A stretch of 64,000 nucleotides of DNA from Rhodococcus sp. ARC_M6 (GTDB lineage: Bacteria > Actinomycetota > Actinomycetes > Mycobacteriales > Mycobacteriaceae), in NCBI RefSeq assembly GCF_022810305.1, contig NZ_JALGQH010000030.1, positions 1 through 64,000 of the forward strand. The letters are read 5' to 3'. Under the pieces are notes generated by a model. That model was not told the DNA's origin and did not search any database. It was given only the letters and a program-made list of their open reading frames with translations. The translations under genes were made by a program, and so were the position numbers. Positions 33,173-41,821 of the stretch are shown here, one piece after another; within the stretch, counting starts at the first letter, position 1; each line of letters begins with the position of its first letter.

Positions 33173-34167
33173 CCCGACAAACCGAGGAACCGTTCGGCAT
33201 TCCCCCGCGAAATTAGCTGTCGTGCAGCATCATCCAAGAACTCACTCTTACGAACAACATTTCCGACAGGGCGTTCACCCAGCGGATACGGGTAATCACT
33301 TCCCACCATCACACGGTCCACCCCCACCGTGTCCACCAGCAATCTCAGCGCACGCTCATCGAAGACGACAGAATCCACGTAGAACCTGCCCAGGTAATGC
33401 GAGGGCGGATACTCCGACGTCCCGATGATGTCATTTCGGCCGTGCCAGGCGTTCTCCATCCGGCCGAGCCAGAATGCGAAAGATCCACCGCCATGTGCAA
33501 ATCCGATCTTCAGCCGATCATCGATCTTGTCGAAGACGCCGCCGAGGATCAGTGCGAGTATCGACAAATGCGTCTCGGCCGGCATCGCGGTGAGCCACTG
33601 CGCCATCCAACGATCAAGACGCGGCGAGTTGGCCATATCCCACGGATGCACGAAGACCGGCACGTCCAGCGAAGCGCAATGCTGCAGGAATGTCACGACC
33701 CCCTCACTGTCGAGATCGAGATCGCCGACGTGATTGCCGATCTCGACTCCGCGGTGCCCGTTCGCAATGCAACGCTCGAGTTCGCGACAGGCCGCATCGG
33801 TATCTTGCAACGGAACCTGGCAGAACGGGATAAGCCGATCCTTCGCAGGTTCTACGATCTCGAGTGCAAGATCGTTGAAGATCCTCGAGATTCTGGCCGC
33901 CTGCTCACCAGTGCGGCCGTAATTGAAGAATGCGGGTGTCGGCGAGACAACTTGCGTGTGCACCCCGTCCGCATCCATGTCGCGAAGGCGCACCTCGGCG
34001 TCCCAGGCATCGGACTGAACTCGTCGAAACTCCTTGGTACCCATCATGATCATGGCTTCGGTCTCGGACTCCACCTTCATCCACGGAGCCTCCGGACCTG
34101 CATCCGCCGAGAGATCCGGCCACCCTTTGGGCACGTAGTGGGTATGAACATCGATCATGTCGCCCAT
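33154..34167 (-). CDS. 2-amino-3-carboxymuconate-6-semialdehyde decarboxylase
   Basis: A 337-aa zinc amidohydrolase-superfamily decarboxylase (ACMSD; NbaD-type). It removes CO2 from the ring-cleavage product of 3-hydroxyanthranilate and yields 2-aminomuconate semialdehyde. Metal ligands H8 and H10 lie in DVHTHYVPKGW, with further ligands in PVFVHPWDM, FAHGGGSFAF and MVGSDYPYP. Length and motifs match ACMSD well. It starts four bases after the dioxygenase stop, in the order dehydrogenase, oxalocrotonate decarboxylase, deaminase, dioxygenase, ACMSD. Confidence 0.94.
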   Translation of the reverse strand: MGDMIDVHTHYVPKGWPDLSADAGPEAPWMKVESETEAMIMMGTKEFRRVQSDAWDAEVRLRDMDADGVHTQVVSPTPAFFNYGRTGEQAARISRIFNDLALEIVEPAKDRLIPFCQVPLQDTDAACRELERCIANGHRGVEIGNHVGDLDLDSEGVVTFLQHCASLDVPVFVHPWDMANSPRLDRWMAQWLTAMPAETHLSILALILGGVFDKIDDRLKIGFAHGGGSFAFWLGRMENAWHGRNDIIGTSEYPPSHYLGRFYVDSVVFDERALRLLVDTVGVDRVMVGSDYPYPLGERPVGNVVRKSEFLDDAARQLISRGNAERFLGLSGMPVSV

Positions 34168-34170
34168 GTG

Positions 34171-34692
34171 TCAGCCCTTGCCTGGATGCAGCGTGCCGCA
34201 GTTTTCACACGTGCGCGCTTCTTCGCTCTCGTAGAACTTGACGAAGACCGGTGGGAGGTCGGCAACGATGTCGCGCACCTGAAGTTCCACCTCGTGAATC
34301 TTGTGATTGCATTCCAGGCAGTACCACTGGAACTTTTCCAGCGTTCCCTCGACGCGGACGCGCTCGATGACAAGGCCGATCGAACCCGCAGTGGGCCGCT
34401 GCGGCGAATGCGGGAGATTTCTTGGCAGCAGCCAAGTTTCACCCTCCCGAATGTCGACCCGCTGGGGTCCGTCTTCCGTCATCACGTTGACGTGAATATC
34501 ACCTTCGAGCTGGTAGAACCATTCCTCGTACGGGTCGAGGTGGTAATCGGTCCGCTGGTTCGGTCCACCGACTACCTGCACGATGAAGTCGTCTCCCAGC
34601 GCCATCGTCTGATTGTTGACGGGTGGCTGCAGCAGATGCCGGTTGTCGTCGATCCACTTCTTGAAATCGATGACGGGCGGAATCGCGGTCAT
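34171..34692 (-). CDS. nbaC: 3-hydroxyanthranilate 3,4-dioxygenase
   Basis: A 173-aa cupin that opens the ring of 3-hydroxyanthranilate with O2. The iron ligands H51, E57 and H95 are in [12 protein letters not shown] and [10 protein letters not shown]. The C-terminal rubredoxin-like site has C125, C128, C162 and C165 (YCLECNH and TCENCGT). These positions match those of the characterised Cupriavidus enzyme. Its start overlaps the deaminase stop by four bases. This gene defines the pathway of the island: tryptophan (kynurenine) or 2-nitrobenzoate/anthranilate-type substrates reach this point through 3-hydroxyanthranilate. Confidence 0.96.
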   Translation of the reverse strand: MTAIPPVIDFKKWIDDNRHLLQPPVNNQTMALGDDFIVQVVGGPNQRTDYHLDPYEEWFYQLEGDIHVNVMTEDGPQRVDIREGETWLLPRNLPHSPQRPTAGSIGLVIERVRVEGTLEKFQWYCLECNHKIHEVELQVRDIVADLPPVFVKFYESEEARTCENCGTLHPGKG

Positions 34693-35141
34693 GATGCATT
34701 CTCCGTATCTACGGACGCTGAGCGTCGGGAGGCGGGCACGTACGCCACGCCGGAAATTTCGATGAGAAGGTGTGGGTGGGGCAGTTGATGAACAGCCACA
34801 GTCGTTCTCGTCGGGCCGTTTTCGTCGAACAGTTCGGCGTATACCTCGTTGTATCCGCCGAAGTCGTTCATGGACACCAGATATGAGGTGACCTGGACCA
34901 GATCGCCCAGTTCACCGCCGACTTCGGCGAGGATCGCGGCAATGTTCTCGATAACGGCACGGGTCTGCGCCCGAATGTCGAGCGACGTCGTACCCATTTC
35001 ATCGACCTCGACACCCACGAACGTGTTGTCCGGCCTCCGAGAACTGGTACCGGAAACGTAGACAAAATCTCCGACTACCTTGACGTGAGGGAACTTTCCA
35101 CGTGGCTTGGCTAGCTTCTCGATGACCTGAGCCCCGCTCAT
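34689..35141 (-). CDS. 2-aminomuconate deaminase (RidA/YjgF fold)
   Basis: A 150-aa RidA-family protein. Conserved blocks are [36 protein letters not shown] and the C-terminal [15 protein letters not shown]. In this operon it should convert 2-aminomuconate to 4-oxalocrotonate and ammonia, as NbaF/AmnD-type enzymes do. The ATG at 35141 overlaps the upstream stop as ATGA. It differs from the second RidA gene at 38324-38794, which belongs to the conserved backbone. Confidence 0.9.
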   Translation of the reverse strand: MSGAQVIEKLAKPRGKFPHVKVVGDFVYVSGTSSRRPDNTFVGVEVDEMGTTSLDIRAQTRAVIENIAAILAEVGGELGDLVQVTSYLVSMNDFGGYNEVYAELFDENGPTRTTVAVHQLPHPHLLIEISGVAYVPASRRSASVDTENAS

Positions 35142-35908
35142 CGGACACCTCGCACCGAAACGGTTCCCAACCCCGCAACGTTGCACTGTGCTGTTTCCTC
35201 ATCGAGTCGGATTGCCGCCGTGGCGGCGCCGGCCAGAATAACCTGTCCGGCGCGCAACGGGATTCTGCGTCGGCGGGCGATGTCCAGAAGGGCGTGGAGC
35301 GCCTGTGCCGGATCGCCGAGGATCGCAGATGTCGAACCGACAACCTCCTCACTACCGACCTTCATACGGACAACTCGATCCGAGACATCCTGTAGCGACT
35401 GCCACGGCCCGATTACATATCCGGCAGCACTGGTGTTGTCGGCGACGACATCGGTATAGGTGAATCGAAAATCGCGGTATCGCGAGTCGATGATCTCCAT
35501 CGCCGAAGCCACCGCGTCGACGCAGGATTCGATGTCGGTATTCGGATCATCGAGGTCGACGTCCTTCGACAGTCGGTACGCCACTTCAGGTTCGATCTTG
35601 GGATGAATGAAGGACGACAGGTCCACGTCGCTGCCGTTCTCCACTGTCATCGCGTCGGTCAGTTGGCCGACGATAACCTCGGAGACACCCATCTGGGCCA
35701 TCTTGGCTTTGCTGGTGAATCCGAGTTTGACGCCGACAATGGATTCCCCTCGCCCGATACGCCTTTCGAGGAGAGCGTTCTGAATCTTGTACGCGTCGTC
35801 GATGTCGATGTTGTCATCGTCAGCCAGGCTCGGAGTGTCGGTGCAACTGGTCTGTGCATCGTCGAGACGACGCGCGAGCGCAGATATGGTGTCTTCGGGG
35901 GTTGTCAT
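35138..35908 (-). CDS. 4-oxalocrotonate decarboxylase (fumarylacetoacetase-like family)
   Basis: A 256-aa member of the 2-keto-4-pentenoate hydratase / 4-oxalocrotonate decarboxylase family. Blocks include [33 protein letters not shown] with the metal-binding E-P-E, and a region [30 protein letters not shown] spanning the usual active-site loop. In context it should convert 4-oxalocrotonate to 2-oxopent-4-enoate. A hydratase role is possible because the two subfamilies are very similar. The ATG at 35908 (GTG at 35911 also possible) was preferred over a longer start at 35977, which would overlap the dehydrogenase gene. Confidence 0.87.
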   Translation of the reverse strand: MTTPEDTISALARRLDDAQTSCTDTPSLADDDNIDIDDAYKIQNALLERRIGRGESIVGVKLGFTSKAKMAQMGVSEVIVGQLTDAMTVENGSDVDLSSFIHPKIEPEVAYRLSKDVDLDDPNTDIESCVDAVASAMEIIDSRYRDFRFTYTDVVADNTSAAGYVIGPWQSLQDVSDRVVRMKVGSEEVVGSTSAILGDPAQALHALLDIARRRRIPLRAGQVILAGAATAAIRLDEETAQCNVAGLGTVSVRGVR

Positions 35909-35961
35909 CACGACTCGCTCATTTCTCGGGACTCGAGTGGATCTGTTGGGGGCTTCGATAT

Positions 35962-37437
35962 TCACAGCTGCACGCACACGTTGGTGGGTTCGGTATAGAA
36001 GTGCAGCGAGGATTCTCCACCCTCGCGGCCGATCCCGGAAAGACCCGATCCGCCGAACGGAGACCGCAGTTCACGGGTGAACCAGGTATTGACCCAGGAG
36101 ATTCCGACGTTCATCTTCTGGGCAACGCGATGTCCGCGGCGCAGATCGTTGGTCCACACGGATGCGGCCAGCCCGTATTCGGTGTCGTTGGCCAAAGCAA
36201 TAGCCTCTGCCTCGGTGTCGAACGGAATGAGCGCGGCAACGGGTCCGAAGATTTCCTCCCGCACGGCGCGATCCTTGTTGGTCAGGCCGGTCCACAGTGT
36301 GGGTTCGATCCAGGATCCACCGGCCAGCGCTTCGCCGAGGTCTGGAATGCCGCCACCGGTGAGAACTTTCGCTCCCTCTTGCTGCGCGATCTCGAAGTAG
36401 TCGAGGACCTTCTTGCGATGAGCTTGCGAGATCAACGGACCGGTTGTGGTCGCGTCGAGCATCGGATCGCCAAGACGCAATTCCTGCGCGCGCTCGACGA
36501 GCCCACCGGCAATATCGTCGAAAATGTTGCGGTGCACATAAACCCGCTCGGTGCACAAGCAGACCTGCCCGGTGTTGGTGAACACCGATTTGGTGAGGCC
36601 GGTCAGCGCTTCGTCAATGTCGACGTCGTCGAACACGATTGCGGCGTTCTTGCCACCCAGCTCGAAGGAGACCGGGAGAACCCGTGGCGCAACGGTTTTC
36701 ATGACGTGAGATCCAGTTGCCGATGATCCGGTGAAGGTGACACCGTTGATACCGGGATGTGTGGTGAGGAACTCTCCGGCCGAGTTGGCACCGAAGCCGT
36801 GAACGACGTTGTACACGCCGGCCGGCAGGCCCACCTCTTCGAGTACCTCTGCGAGAAGGGAGGCGGTTGCCGGAGTCTCTTCGGACGGCTTGACCACCAC
36901 GGAGTTTCCACAGGCGAGGGCCGGTGCAACTTTCCACGTCAGAAGAAGCAGCGGCAGGTTCCAGGGCACGATGACGGCAACGACGCCGAGCGGCTTACGG
37001 ATCGCATAGTTGAGCGCCTGCTTGCCTCCTGCCAGGTCCGTGATGAACGATTCCTGCCCGGCCGCAGCCACGATGTCGGCGAATGCCCGAAAGTTCGATA
37101 CGGCGCGAGCGACATCCAAAGACCGGGCCTGTGTGATGGGCTTCCCGGTATCCGCCATCTCAGCAGCAACAAATTCCTCGAACCGCTCCTCGATCCGGTC
37201 GGCCGCACGGCGCAGCAGTGCCGTGCGCTCTCCCACCGGTGTACTCGCCCAGCCGTTGTCCAAGGCCCGCCTGGCCGAGGTCACAGCCCGATCAACCAGT
37301 GCGCGGTCGGCCTCGTGGACCCGGGCGAGGACGCGGCCCGTTGCCGGGTCTACCTGCTCGAAGCTCGATGATTCGTCCGGTTCGACATACGCGCCATCCA
37401 CGTAGTTGCGGATCCATCCGTCGCAGTGTGTGGTCAT
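35962..37437 (-). CDS. 2-aminomuconate-6-semialdehyde dehydrogenase
   Basis: A 491-aa NAD-dependent aldehyde dehydrogenase. The cofactor block PWNLPLLLLTWKVAPALACGN, the general-base Glu in SFELGGKNAAIVF and the catalytic Cys in TNTGQVCLCTERVYV are intact, and EEIFGPV follows. It resembles the AmnC/NbaE group that oxidises aminomuconate or hydroxymuconate semialdehydes. It is the first gene of the five-enzyme operon. The ATG at 37437 lies 24 bases after the shared promoter element. An upstream ATG at 37458 would fall inside that region. Confidence 0.92.
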   Translation of the reverse strand: MTTHCDGWIRNYVDGAYVEPDESSSFEQVDPATGRVLARVHEADRALVDRAVTSARRALDNGWASTPVGERTALLRRAADRIEERFEEFVAAEMADTGKPITQARSLDVARAVSNFRAFADIVAAAGQESFITDLAGGKQALNYAIRKPLGVVAVIVPWNLPLLLLTWKVAPALACGNSVVVKPSEETPATASLLAEVLEEVGLPAGVYNVVHGFGANSAGEFLTTHPGINGVTFTGSSATGSHVMKTVAPRVLPVSFELGGKNAAIVFDDVDIDEALTGLTKSVFTNTGQVCLCTERVYVHRNIFDDIAGGLVERAQELRLGDPMLDATTTGPLISQAHRKKVLDYFEIAQQEGAKVLTGGGIPDLGEALAGGSWIEPTLWTGLTNKDRAVREEIFGPVAALIPFDTEAEAIALANDTEYGLAASVWTNDLRRGHRVAQKMNVGISWVNTWFTRELRSPFGGSGLSGIGREGGESSLHFYTEPTNVCVQL

Positions 37438-37460
37438 GGACCAACTATTGACCTGCATCC

Positions 37461-37510
37461 CATGTCAAACAAATGCAAAAACTGCCGCCAGATATACCAG
37501 AATTGGCATA
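37461..37510 (-). promoter_or_regulatory. Shared catabolic promoter element, copy B (enzyme operon)
   Basis: On the minus strand: TATGCC-AATTCT-GGTATA, then GCATTTGT and CATG, aligned gap-free with 33123-33172. A TTGACA at 37463-37468 may be part of the promoter. The dyad overlaps the terminator hairpin of the upstream beta-lactamase gene. Confidence 0.6.
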
Positions 37511-37521
37511 TCGAGCGGCAG
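37477..37521 (-). terminator. Terminator of the metallo-beta-lactamase gene
   Basis: On the minus strand CTGCCGC (37521-37515) pairs with GCGGCAG (37488-37482). The inner dyad ATATGCCA/TGGTATAT extends the stem, and TTTTT follows (37481-37477). The same bases contain the dyad of promoter element copy B. Confidence 0.65.
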
Positions 37522-37538
37522 GATTGCAAAGCGGAGAT

Positions 37539-38324
37539 TCAGCGACGTAGATATGCCAGCTGCACGTTCACGGATTTCTCGGCCACCGGCCAGAGCTTGG
37601 GGTCCACATCCGAATAGACGTGTTCGACAACATCTCTGACAGGCGCCGAATCGCCGAGCGTCACCAACGCCGCCCGCACCTGATCGAGTCGCTCCTCGCG
37701 ATGCGCGAGGTACTGCTGCGAAATCTCTTGCAGATCAGGCAGCTCCGGACCATGGCCAGGCAATACTGTTCGCCCGTCACCGAGTTCGATGAGTGCGCGC
37801 AGCGAGGTGAGGTAATCCCCCAGATCGCCGTCGGAATCGTCGAGAACCGTTGTGCCGCGACCGAGGATGGTATCGCCGGTGAGCACGCTGCCATCGTTTT
37901 CGATCACGATCGATACGGAGTCCGCCGTGTGACCGGGAGTTGCGACGATACGCAATCTCAGCCCGGCAACCTCGATGACTTCGCCGTCGATAAGCGTCGT
38001 ACCGCTACCACGCAAAAACTCGGGGTCCACGGAACGCACTGGAACCGAGGTTAATTCGTAGAAACGGCCCACCCCACCGGTGTGGTCGAAATGCCGGTGC
38101 GTGATCAAGGTCAATGCAACCCGACCCGATCCGGCGACCCGTTGCAGATGTTCTTCGTCGTTGTCACCGGGATCGACGACAACACATTCGGCATTGCCCG
38201 GTAGCTGCAAAATCCATGTGTTGGTGCCGTCGAGCGTCATCATGCCCGGGTTGTTCTCGAGCATGACCGACGCGATGTCGGTGACGGTGCGAAGCTGCGC
38301 GTAGGCGGGGTGAACCGTTGCCAT
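37539..38324 (-). CDS. Metallo-beta-lactamase fold hydrolase (Rv3677c-like)
   Basis: A 261-aa metal hydrolase of the glyoxalase II-like/LACTB2 group. The zinc motif is THRHFDHTGG, with the later ligands in TPGHTADS, LTGDTILGRG and VLPGHGPEL. Substrate unknown; LACTB2-type proteins include endoribonucleases and thioesterase-like enzymes. It starts one base inside the RidA stop (TGATG), so the two are coupled. This gene normally sits next to crp; here the island lies between them. Confidence 0.92.
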   Translation of the reverse strand: MATVHPAYAQLRTVTDIASVMLENNPGMMTLDGTNTWILQLPGNAECVVVDPGDNDEEHLQRVAGSGRVALTLITHRHFDHTGGVGRFYELTSVPVRSVDPEFLRGSGTTLIDGEVIEVAGLRLRIVATPGHTADSVSIVIENDGSVLTGDTILGRGTTVLDDSDGDLGDYLTSLRALIELGDGRTVLPGHGPELPDLQEISQQYLAHREERLDQVRAALVTLGDSAPVRDVVEHVYSDVDPKLWPVAEKSVNVQLAYLRR

Positions 38325-38794
38325 CAGCGAACTTCTACGATCATGTCCACCTCGACGGCTGCACCGAGGGGAAGTTCTGCAACACCAACAGCAGCACGGG
38401 CGTGAATGCCCGCGTCACCGAAGACCTCACCGAAGAATTCGGACGCACCGTTGATCACGACGGGCTGACCGGTGAATCCTTCGGCGGACGCAACGTAGCC
38501 GACGACCTTGACGACTCGAACGACATTGTCGATACCCACCAGTGCGTCGACAGCAGCAAGTGCGTTGAGCGCGCAGACACGCGCGGCAACCTTTGCGTCT
38601 GCTTCCGACACGCCCGCACCGAGTTTGCCCGTCAGCGACAATTTTCCGTCCACGAACGGCAACTGCCCGGACGTGTAAACGTGATCGCCCGTACGAACCG
38701 CCGGGACGTACGCCGCAACGGGAGCGGCAACGGCGGGAAGTTCGATTCCGAGCTCGGCCAGGCGTGCTGACCAGGTCTGTGTGGTCTCACTCAT
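38324..38794 (-). CDS. RidA family protein (Rv3678c-like)
   Basis: A 156-aa RidA/YjgF-type protein with YVPAVRTGDHVYTSGQLPFVDGK (in part), CALNALAAVDALVG and the end block ELPLGAAVEVDMIVEV. This subgroup has Val/Asp-rich C-terminal sequence and usually lacks the catalytic Arg of imine deaminases; I do not see the IEAxxx-Arg motif clearly. ATG at 38794. It is five bases downstream of the DUF4177 gene and coupled to the beta-lactamase gene. Confidence 0.9.
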   Translation of the reverse strand: MSETTQTWSARLAELGIELPAVAAPVAAYVPAVRTGDHVYTSGQLPFVDGKLSLTGKLGAGVSEADAKVAARVCALNALAAVDALVGIDNVVRVVKVVGYVASAEGFTGQPVVINGASEFFGEVFGDAGIHARAAVGVAELPLGAAVEVDMIVEVR

Positions 38795-38799
38795 GTACT

Positions 38800-38964
38800 T
38801 CAGCCCTTCGGACGCTTGAGGTACGCGACGTGCTGCTCGCCCGACGCGCTCGGCAGTACGGTAACCAGTTCCCATCCGTCGACGCCCCAGTTGTCGAGGA
38901 TGGCCTTCGGATTGTGGACCAGAAGCGGGGTAACGGTGTATTCCCAGGAAGTCGTTTCACTCAT
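38800..38964 (-). CDS. DUF4177 family small protein (Rv3678A-like)
   Basis: A 54-aa protein beginning MSETTSWEYTVTPLLVHN and containing DNWGVDGWELVTVLPS, the G-W-E-L-V core typical of DUF4177 proteins. It ends AYLKRPKG. Function unknown. It is first in the minus-strand run DUF4177, RidA, beta-lactamase and corresponds to Rv3678A. Divergent from the ArsA-type ATPase gene, with a 53-base gap. Confidence 0.85.
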   Translation of the reverse strand: MSETTSWEYTVTPLLVHNPKAILDNWGVDGWELVTVLPSASGEQHVAYLKRPKG

Positions 38965-39017
38965 GCGGTGAGCCTATCCCGCGCACAAGTTCGGTCCCAG
39001 ACTTATAGGCTCGCGGT

Positions 39018-40034
39018 GTGGTTGCATCCCAAGATGAGCTGAGCAAGACCTGGCCTGAGTCTGCATCGAAGGCCCGCTTGCATTTTGTGTCGGGCAAAGG
39101 CGGAACCGGTAAGTCGACGGTGGCTGCCGCGTTGGCGCTCGCGTTGGCCGAAGGTGGTCGACGCGTGTTGCTGGTGGAAGTGGAGGGTCGCCAGGGAATT
39201 GCGCAGCTCTTCGACGTGCCGCCGCTGCCGCCTCAGGAAACCAAGGTCGCTGCCGCCGAGGGCGGTGGCGTCGTCATGGCCCTGGCTGTGGACATCGAGA
39301 CCGCTTTTCTCGAATACCTCGAGATGTTCTACAACCTGGGTTTCGCTGGACGCGCGATGCGTAGGTTCGGGGCCATCGAGTTCGCCACCACCATCGCTCC
39401 GGGCCTGCGGGACGTGCTGCTCACCGGCAAGATCAAGGAGTGCGTGATCCGCACCGACCGGACTGGCAAGCGGGTGTACGACGCCGTCGTCGTCGACGCT
39501 CCGCCGACGGGCCGGATCGGCAGTTTCCTGGACGTCACGAAGGCGATGGCTGACCTGGCGAAGGGCGGACCGGTGCATTCGCAGAGTGAGGGTGTTGTGC
39601 GGTTGCTGCATTCACCCGAGACCGTGGTGCATCTGGTTGCCTTGCTCGAGGCCCTGCCTGTGCAGGAAACCGCGGATGCCGCAGCAGAACTGGCACGCGA
39701 CGATCTCAATCTCGGGGCCGTCATCGTCAATCGCGCGAGCCCCACGTTCCTACCCGAAGGCACCCTGGCCGAGGCTGCTGCCGGAAACATCGCTGCGGAC
39801 GCAATCCGGTCGACGCTCTCAGCTGTCGGTCTGGATCTGTCCGACAACGACTTCGCCGGCCTGCTGACGGAAACGATCGAGCATGCGTCGGTGCTCGAGG
39901 CTCAGGGAGCCAGTGCGGAGAAATTGAGCGAGATCGACGGAGCGCGGATGCAATTGCCGGCACTTGCCGACGGCGTCGATCTGGGCGGGTTGTACGAGTT
40001 GGCCGAGTACCTCATGGAACAGGGCGTCCGATGA
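39018..40034 (+). CDS. ArsA/GET3-family ATPase (Rv3679-like)
   Basis: A 338-aa anion-transporting ATPase-like protein. The deviant Walker A motif is [17 protein letters not shown] with the signature Lys, switch I resembles [15 protein letters not shown], and a Cys-poor C-terminus argues against arsenic transport. With the next gene it forms the Rv3679-Rv3680 pair. In mycobacteria this pair has been reported as a BagAB complex that protects against glycerol and nitric-oxide stress. GTG start at 39018. Its stop overlaps the next ATG by four bases. Confidence 0.92.
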   Translation: MVASQDELSKTWPESASKARLHFVSGKGGTGKSTVAAALALALAEGGRRVLLVEVEGRQGIAQLFDVPPLPPQETKVAAAEGGGVVMALAVDIETAFLEYLEMFYNLGFAGRAMRRFGAIEFATTIAPGLRDVLLTGKIKECVIRTDRTGKRVYDAVVVDAPPTGRIGSFLDVTKAMADLAKGGPVHSQSEGVVRLLHSPETVVHLVALLEALPVQETADAAAELARDDLNLGAVIVNRASPTFLPEGTLAEAAAGNIAADAIRSTLSAVGLDLSDNDFAGLLTETIEHASVLEAQGASAEKLSEIDGARMQLPALADGVDLGGLYELAEYLMEQGVR

Positions 40035-41218
40035 CCGAAACCAGTGAATCCGCCGAAAACGTCATGAACAGCAGTGGCCGCACCGGGCGTCGCAATGCCC
40101 CGGTGCTCGACATTTCCGCGATCATCAACGATCCGACATCGCGAATCGTGGTGTGCTGCGGCGCGGGCGGCGTCGGGAAGACCACGACGGCAGCATCGTT
40201 GGCGCTGCGGGCAGCGGAGCAGGGTCGACGCGTCGTAGTCCTCACGATCGATCCGGCGAGGCGTTTGGCGCAGGCACTCGGTGTCGAGGAACTCGGCAAC
40301 ACACCGCAACCGGTGAAGCTCGGACCGGATGCCACCGGCGAGTTGCACGCGATGATGCTGAACATGCGTCGCACGTTCGACGAGATGGTGATCGAGCATT
40401 CCAGCCCGGAAAAGGCCGAGCAGATCCTGGCAAATCCCTTTTACCAAACCGTTGCCACATCGTTCTCCGGAACTCAGGAATACATGGCGATGGAGAAGTT
40501 GGGGCAGCTCGCGTCGGACGACAAATGGGACCTCGTTATCGTCGATACACCTCCGTCACGGAACGCACTCGATTTCCTCGACGCTCCGCAGCGGCTCGGT
40601 ACGTTCCTCGACGGACGCATGATCCGCCTTCTTTCCGCGCCCGGGCGCGGCCTGACCAGGCTGGTGGCGGGTGCCATGGGATTGGCACTCAAGGGCGTCT
40701 CGACGATTGTGGGCAGCGCAATGCTGTCCGACGCGTCGGCGTTCGTTCAGTCGCTGGATTCGATGTTCGGCGGTTTCCGAGAGCGCGCCACCAAGACCTA
40801 CGAACTCCTTCGCCAGCCCGGCACCCATTTTCTGGTGATCGCTGCTGCGGAACCCGATGCGCTGCGGGAAGCTGCATTCTTTGTCGATCGGCTGGCTGGT
40901 GATTCGATGCCGTTGGCGGGGTTGGTCTTGAACCGAACGCACCCGACCCTGACGGCTCTACCGGCAGATCATGCGGTGACGGCTGCCGACAAGCTCGAGG
41001 CCAAGGAGAATCCGACCGACGCGGAGGCTTTGACGGCGGCGGTCTTGCGTATCCACGCTCATCGCGCGGTTATTGCAAAGCGCGAGGTGGGGTTGCTCAG
41101 CCGATTCACCGCAGCCCATCCGCGGGTTCCGCTTATCGGTGTGCCGTCGTTGCCGTTCGAGGTTTCCGACCTCGAAGCGCTGCGCGCCGTGGGGGATCAG
41201 CTCACCCGCAAGGGTTAG
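40031..41218 (+). CDS. ArsA/GET3-family ATPase (Rv3680-like)
   Basis: A 395-aa partner of the preceding ATPase. Walker A reads [20 protein letters not shown], switch I is [21 protein letters not shown], and the middle region contains a hydrophobic stretch ([24 protein letters not shown], read in parts) that could line a groove for a hydrophobic client. It is coupled to the first ATPase by a four-base overlap and converges on whiB4, with one base between the stops. Confidence 0.92.
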   Translation: MTETSESAENVMNSSGRTGRRNAPVLDISAIINDPTSRIVVCCGAGGVGKTTTAASLALRAAEQGRRVVVLTIDPARRLAQALGVEELGNTPQPVKLGPDATGELHAMMLNMRRTFDEMVIEHSSPEKAEQILANPFYQTVATSFSGTQEYMAMEKLGQLASDDKWDLVIVDTPPSRNALDFLDAPQRLGTFLDGRMIRLLSAPGRGLTRLVAGAMGLALKGVSTIVGSAMLSDASAFVQSLDSMFGGFRERATKTYELLRQPGTHFLVIAAAEPDALREAAFFVDRLAGDSMPLAGLVLNRTHPTLTALPADHAVTAADKLEAKENPTDAEALTAAVLRIHAHRAVIAKREVGLLSRFTAAHPRVPLIGVPSLPFEVSDLEALRAVGDQLTRKG

Positions 41219-41219
41219 T

Positions 41220-41546
41220 TCAAACGACGGCAGAATGCTGCTGACGCTGGCCTTCGAAGAATTCGGACCAGGAGTCGACGTCGGGGTGCTGTTTGAGGAG
41301 AGCGCGTCGCTGACGCTCCGTCATGCCGCCCCAAACCCCGAATTCGACGCGATTGTCGAGGGCGTCGGCGCCACACTGCATGAGGACCGGGCAATGCCGA
41401 CAGATAGTTGCTGCCTTGCGCTGCGCAGCACCACGGACAAATAGCTGATCGGGGTCTACCTCGCGGCAGCGCGCCTGGGTTACCCAGGCAATGCGAGCCT
41501 CTGCTTGCTCGACGTCCAAACGGCTACTCGGGGTGGCTGTGTACAT
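41220..41546 (-). CDS. whiB4: WhiB-family redox regulator WhiB4
   Basis: A 108-aa iron-sulfur protein. The four cluster Cys are in ARCREVDPD, TICRHCPVLMQC, in the C-x(n)-C-x2-C-x5-C pattern. The G(V/I)WGG turn appears as FGVWGGMTERQRR, followed by a basic stretch. WhiB4 senses oxygen and nitric oxide and controls antioxidant genes in mycobacteria. The ATG at 41546 lies after AGGGGACC. Its position opposite the ATPase pair and divergent from ponA2 matches Rv3681c. Confidence 0.94.
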   Translation of the reverse strand: MYTATPSSRLDVEQAEARIAWVTQARCREVDPDQLFVRGAAQRKAATICRHCPVLMQCGADALDNRVEFGVWGGMTERQRRALLKQHPDVDSWSEFFEGQRQQHSAVV

Positions 41547-41821
41547 TCTGGTCCCCTTTTCAAAAGTCTGACCGTCGCCGTGGGGCGAGCAGCGCAACAT
41601 CTCGGACTTCGCGATTATCACGACGAAAGCTGAGACACATTCGTGATCGGGTGTTACGTCGATCACATCGTTCACACAATTTAGGTAAAGAAGCGCCTAC
41701 ACGCAAGACGGATAACCGTATTTTTTGGTACGGCAGTACAAACCGGGTGTTCAGGACGTTTTGTGCATTAAAAAATTTCTAGAACCGTGTCCACTAGGTG
41801 GGCACACGTACTCTGTAGATC

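Noticed and set aside
38324-38794. Second RidA gene as part of the 3-hydroxyanthranilate pathway
   Set aside because: It is coupled to the beta-lactamase and DUF4177 genes and matches Rv3678c of the conserved backbone; the island has its own RidA-type deaminase.
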